The position numbers were made by a program, and so were the translations under genes. A stretch of 64,000 bases of DNA, from the IMG/VR virus record IMGVR_UViG_3300021130_000224, positions 1 through 64,000 of that record. One strand, 5' to 3'. The notes under the pieces were generated by a model, which was not told the origin of the DNA, did no database searches, and was given only the letters and a program-made list of their open reading frames with translations. The DNA comes from a virus. Below are positions 62,201 to 64,000 of this stretch, piece by piece (within the stretch, counting starts at the first letter, position 1; the number at the start of each line of letters is the position of its first letter).

Positions 62201-64000
62201 TGGTAATAAATATCCAATAACAGATGGTAAAATTGAAATAGTTCAAGATTATACTACTTATACTATTATCCCTAAAATAGAAGGCAATAATATAAAAATT
62301 GAAAATGCTCAATGGTCAATTAAAGATCCTAAAACAGGAGAAGTTAAAACAGCAGAAGCTAAAACAGCTTTAAAAGACGTATTTGAACAAAAACTTAAAG
62401 AGCAATATGCTGATCATTTAGCTAAACAAGCTGAAGCAAATAAACCTGCAGAACCTGTAGTTACTACTGATGTACCTGTATCGGATATAGAAGCTAGAAG
62501 AGCTGAGATAGAAATAAAAATACAGGAAAAATTAAAACAACTTGATGAAAGTGATAAAAGGTCATTAGAGGCAATAATGCCTAATAATCCTAATCATCCT
62601 ACATTTAAAGTAGGCATGAGATATAATGATGGCATGAGAGTAATTATTCAAAATGCTAAACCTTCAGATAATTTTGATGGTAGAGAAGATAGTTATATTG
62701 CAATTACTAAAATAATTGAACCTGCTGAATATAGAGCTGATGGTAAAATGACTAAAGCTGCTAAAATTGAAACTACAATATTCAATACTAAAGAAGAAGC
62801 TGATAAAGCTATTGCAGATACCTATGCCAAAATTCAAGCACAGGTAAAAGAAGGTAAACGTCAAAAAGATGCAAATGCTAAATTTGATACAGAACTTGCT
62901 GCTTTAGATAAAGAAGGTACAAGTACTACAGAAGAACCTCAAGTAATACCTGCTGAACCTCAAATAGAAACTAAATCAGGTAAGCCTGAAACTACAAGTA
63001 ATGTTGTAGAAAGTGTTAGAGAAAAAGCACAAAGACTAAAAGACCAACTTAATGGCAATCCTCCTAATACAAGGATTGTACAACCTGGAGAAGTAGCTGT
63101 TAGTGATCACAAAGGACACGAAGAATTTATTACTTGGTTGAAAGATAAATTACCGGGTGTTAAGTATAATGAACTGCACGATGTTGTAAGAATAACAGGT
63201 GCTAAATCTGCATGGGGTATAGCGAAAGATCACATTATTAGTGTATTTAAAGATGCACCACTTAGTGCAAAATATCACGAAGCATTTCACCCTGTATTTG
63301 ATGTGTTTCTTACTGACAGAGAAAAAGCTAATGTGATCAGAGAGTTTAAGAATAGACAAGGTAAGTTCTTTGATTTAGGTTCAGGTAAGTATATAAACTT
63401 TGCAGATGCTACTGTATATCAAATTGCAGATAGACTTGCTGAAGAGTTTGGTATATATAAGACTACCGGTAAAATGCCGGAATATACCCCTAAACAGCAG
63501 AATTTCTTTAAAAGATTGTGGGCAGCATTAACGAACATCTTCCGTACACCAACAACTATAGATAGTATCTTTAAAAAAGTAGATGAAGGTGGTTTTAGAA
63601 ATACAGAACCATTACGTGAAATAGGTATTAATAACTACAGTACTGTACAAGGATTAAGAAATAGATTTACTGAGCAGGAAATATCTGCCAATGTAAAAGG
63701 TATAGCACTTGAGATATACAGAAATCTTAGATTAGATACTGGTAAAATGCTTAAAACTCTTGAAGGTAAAACTACATTCAAGGAGTTAATTGATCCCATA
63801 AAAGAACTATTTAACTGGAGATTTCATCTTGAAGATTCTGAAGCTAAATTTATGGAGAACGGTGTATTTACAATACATGCACCTGATTCTCCATTTGGTG
63901 ATGTACAGAAAGATAGTTTAACTCAAAATTGGCAAAATGTTCTTGATAACTGGGATGATTACATGTCAGAAGTAAAGTCTTTCCTTAAAACAAAGGGTAT
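56226..64000 (+). CDS. Giant polyvalent cargo protein (partial, over 2591 aa) with zincin motif
   Basis: ATG 56226 (MPGTDQFGFPTLPNMDN) opens a frame with no stop up to the window end. Seen in order: an N-terminal region with hydrophobic helices (AHFIESLGFMAGMAGGAYVTAGAGEF, about 200-230, and TGALGAISFGHAF near 385), a long coiled-coil half (about 600-1450), a Pro-rich linker (about 1957-1988), and near residue 2351 the HEAFH zincin motif in LSAKYHEAFHPVFDVFLTDREKANVIREF. Such giant proteins in crAss-like phages are packaged in the capsid and injected, often with RNA polymerase domains that could follow beyond the edge. Confidence 0.72.
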   Translation, partial: MPGTDQFGFPTLPNMDNSQKDANQTLSENQNNVVNPAFVLPSLTRESKNLIPNKSSASGVFDDIMKTAETLTSKGPSLTELTTKTAQDVPKEYRTGKFPMYYGPETEDFYGKSQGTGEKLLYGVGRGISSGSRAFLQSTVGLVNDIASVSTGGSFTDNNLNKWFDTWQKADDLDMPLYQTKEERDRSGWDPRGWVTGNNVAHFIESLGFMAGMAGGAYVTAGAGEFAIGARVTGSIMAAYDEAIASFSELAAKQAILVGVEDGEVVAKALSQQLMNDVKAIQAEATSGAVKLDKVNKLLNASKADLDAKYAAKLLGAEKIKQTIYGGIGNLGIASSAGFEAKEQFKQNYIDSMRERGFELTPEELQKLEGVSTSVARWTATVTGALGAISFGHAFKGIVAKGEAETAVREEINNLVNKEILTSEEIAANKIAKTATGPHIEGKTEYVDPTQATKKADNFIGKVTQSARRVGKVAGQNIGKIYDPFGAITMAEFSMVSPAIENYFSKQYQTGDADVWADAIGPNLERVFGTKEGIGELISGGLASGFFQVGENIKTSGKRKSATEAAANGMNKTYMGTYLKDLTQSIKVGRAFDEEEKDAIMSGDKKKQYDSRMSKLFAYMLPRVKHGKLEYIKSDIRGYRELLATDEGRKQLRASGELPAEGDLVKQAEELNQHLNKIEAYAENADKTYKALRLNHGSDPRFKDEVFEKLLYASSMIDNASERIVNISKELDTNKDITPQIRTQLVELQKLMSRPLTAEESFELLKNLGESREEIINKLSGRKNISDLRNKIVSNIKGLSINETKQQELIGKMGDMLKLTNSKTGYLKDYQTMILNPEMAHDFSRNSLPGFHEEMPMGKGEGEEGGPEKLTKTIKVKHAGSPFILGSDGKKIFTPSDLEVGEEYIGGVRELYDEYKGEPTKMKNFPKFRLEGEVEKERQTSKGILKEKKILISVPVGENGDRRYMEIDPKVFEKYKLTKLKDLQKNEEAMFYVNHANDVFTYEFQKGNSDAIKDGIITFDKDKNVLAFRYRSNDGKVRDHVIDLQRALEEDRLKFKDSKKEISKEEYDRIKNYRDPNYTMKAARQIEIIDEATKEYRTELEEVKGRIKEREDLLGQLQDTIAGIQEKMKKQGTTKKSLTQYTKELVYMQELHDSLHDDLEPLLARREELQSHSDIVEGLKSNILNHPNGVEFIEYLKKSQENIKAEKEKNDTAIEHLKGLISKAKDFIVTLKDSLLKRIAKFEARYPSETPGRIGEMSQSEANTLLTILRANEYDFPKKQGITYDDSSLWKEEQIGTQNPSRLTEQTRALKEFLETNRDFFKDRDEILKDTNILDVKENEIEANEKAIAELLADNKELEKVFNILDKITKQFEEEYKRWKEDVVLTQAYRESPSAQRVLREMQAAMNANSLPIVPTSLLDKAVRAVLRKIPFFKMKGLQRNPFADSIIVDSTNKNTSFYQQHNNWPDRERDFTANLTKWSFKLNGSKFGLGSAIEPDNVKVMVVNTGNQSAFGFEGFVPESYQSYDKSETIFNKGENRDNSRAQVALVYTYQDESGRTFTIDKDGNLLSEIKPGAEQHDFDNMVFTYLDHSNLKRTGAYRAGESKFYDAESFSQDELNAIQASATSMRKKLLDLNGQLLLDFDVMGGFINKPKELDEEISDGTEGDEEPKKKPVINRSVTEVGLMSDSDLSKPNILAVATDVDPENNKVARVDGELIPTALPFLRLKSGKPVILTTNRFTKEQAENIYNVLKKIANSMFRAYGKSEGSAEEGAVDRLRNVSTGKEISAMWRYLSTISYFRRPEEGETLDRNQFYLDGKGNIVMGKTSWKFDPKTLNDPEVKEKIITIIAGSDKIPGLFHNVDSLSLRERGTEPFEEYIVDDNGNVKEVRTWETLNHWYLSDKYPDGTARNKSENDNNIPVTINANVPSSTGDVAIEGRYIKVRGIGEEYKPKIKEKKTEQTHPSAAPKPKAPEPQSAQGKTEPIEEFSFELNGNKYPITDGKIEIVQDYTTYTIIPKIEGNNIKIENAQWSIKDPKTGEVKTAEAKTALKDVFEQKLKEQYADHLAKQAEANKPAEPVVTTDVPVSDIEARRAEIEIKIQEKLKQLDESDKRSLEAIMPNNPNHPTFKVGMRYNDGMRVIIQNAKPSDNFDGREDSYIAITKIIEPAEYRADGKMTKAAKIETTIFNTKEEADKAIADTYAKIQAQVKEGKRQKDANAKFDTELAALDKEGTSTTEEPQVIPAEPQIETKSGKPETTSNVVESVREKAQRLKDQLNGNPPNTRIVQPGEVAVSDHKGHEEFITWLKDKLPGVKYNELHDVVRITGAKSAWGIAKDHIISVFKDAPLSAKYHEAFHPVFDVFLTDREKANVIREFKNRQGKFFDLGSGKYINFADATVYQIADRLAEEFGIYKTTGKMPEYTPKQQNFFKRLWAALTNIFRTPTTIDSIFKKVDEGGFRNTEPLREIGINNYSTVQGLRNRFTEQEISANVKGIALEIYRNLRLDTGKMLKTLEGKTTFKELIDPIKELFNWRFHLEDSEAKFMENGVFTIHAPDSPFGDVQKDSLTQNWQNVLDNWDDYMSEVKSFLKTKG

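Noticed and set aside
1-64000. Stop-codon reassignment as in some crAss-like phages
   Set aside because: TAG and TGA act as normal stops (for example TAG ends the 308-aa ring protein gene), and long genes lack in-frame TAG/TGA.

Overview
The window is a partial genome of a tailed phage, most likely a crAss-like podovirus (order Crassvirales) infecting a Bacteroidota host. The structural block reads in the crAss order: terminase large subunit, long portal, acidic scaffold-like protein, major capsid protein, small head proteins, ring-type head-tail proteins, an IHF/HU-like protein, a very large muzzle-type protein, and then giant virion-cargo-type proteins. Promoters match the Bacteroidota form TTTG/TTG, about 20 bp, TAnnTTTG, and Shine-Dalgarno sequences are mostly absent. 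The standard code fits: TAA, TGA and TAG all act as stops. Both window edges cut through genes.

Left block (1-14204, minus strand): about 30 short, tightly packed accessory genes, many coupled by 4-bp ATGA overlaps. Recognisable ones are a spore-photoproduct-lyase-like radical SAM gene broken by a frameshift, a Dam-type adenine methyltransferase, an ASCH-like protein fused to a membrane segment, an endonuclease VII/HNH nuclease, an HNH zinc protein and a further zinc-ribbon putative homing endonuclease. At least two of the nuclease genes carry their own promoter immediately before the ATG. The block also holds a tRNA island (Gln-TTG and Arg-TCT, each behind a copy of the same 25-bp leader), structured non-coding DNA, and a 24-unit hexanucleotide array that encodes an RS/WS-dipeptide protein of 59 aa.

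Switch region (14205-14475): a divergent intergenic region with three TAGGGG boxes at exact 29-bp spacing and a strong Bacteroidota-type promoter driving the plus strand.

Right block (14476-64000, plus strand): small pre-packaging genes (including GroES-like, nucleotidyltransferase-like and Cys4 zinc proteins); terL, interrupted by a 363-aa LAGLIDADG intein exactly at the ATPase coupling motif; portal, scaffold, MCP and head proteins, closed by a terminator at 29937-29975; a lysis cassette (holin-like, GH108 muramidase, small membrane protein); a 9-kb set of cysteine-rich, collar and fibre genes; ring proteins, the IHF-like protein and a 1620-aa muzzle-type protein; then four large proteins (818, 1250, 899 and over 2591 aa) resembling crAss injected cargo. 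The 818-aa protein carries a region resembling an ADP-ribosyltransferase, and the last one an HEAFH zincin motif.

The likely logic is that the minus block serves early and host-takeover roles and the plus block is late: packaging, capsid, lysis, fibres and injected proteins. No reverse transcriptase, CRISPR array, integrase or DNA polymerase was seen in the window.
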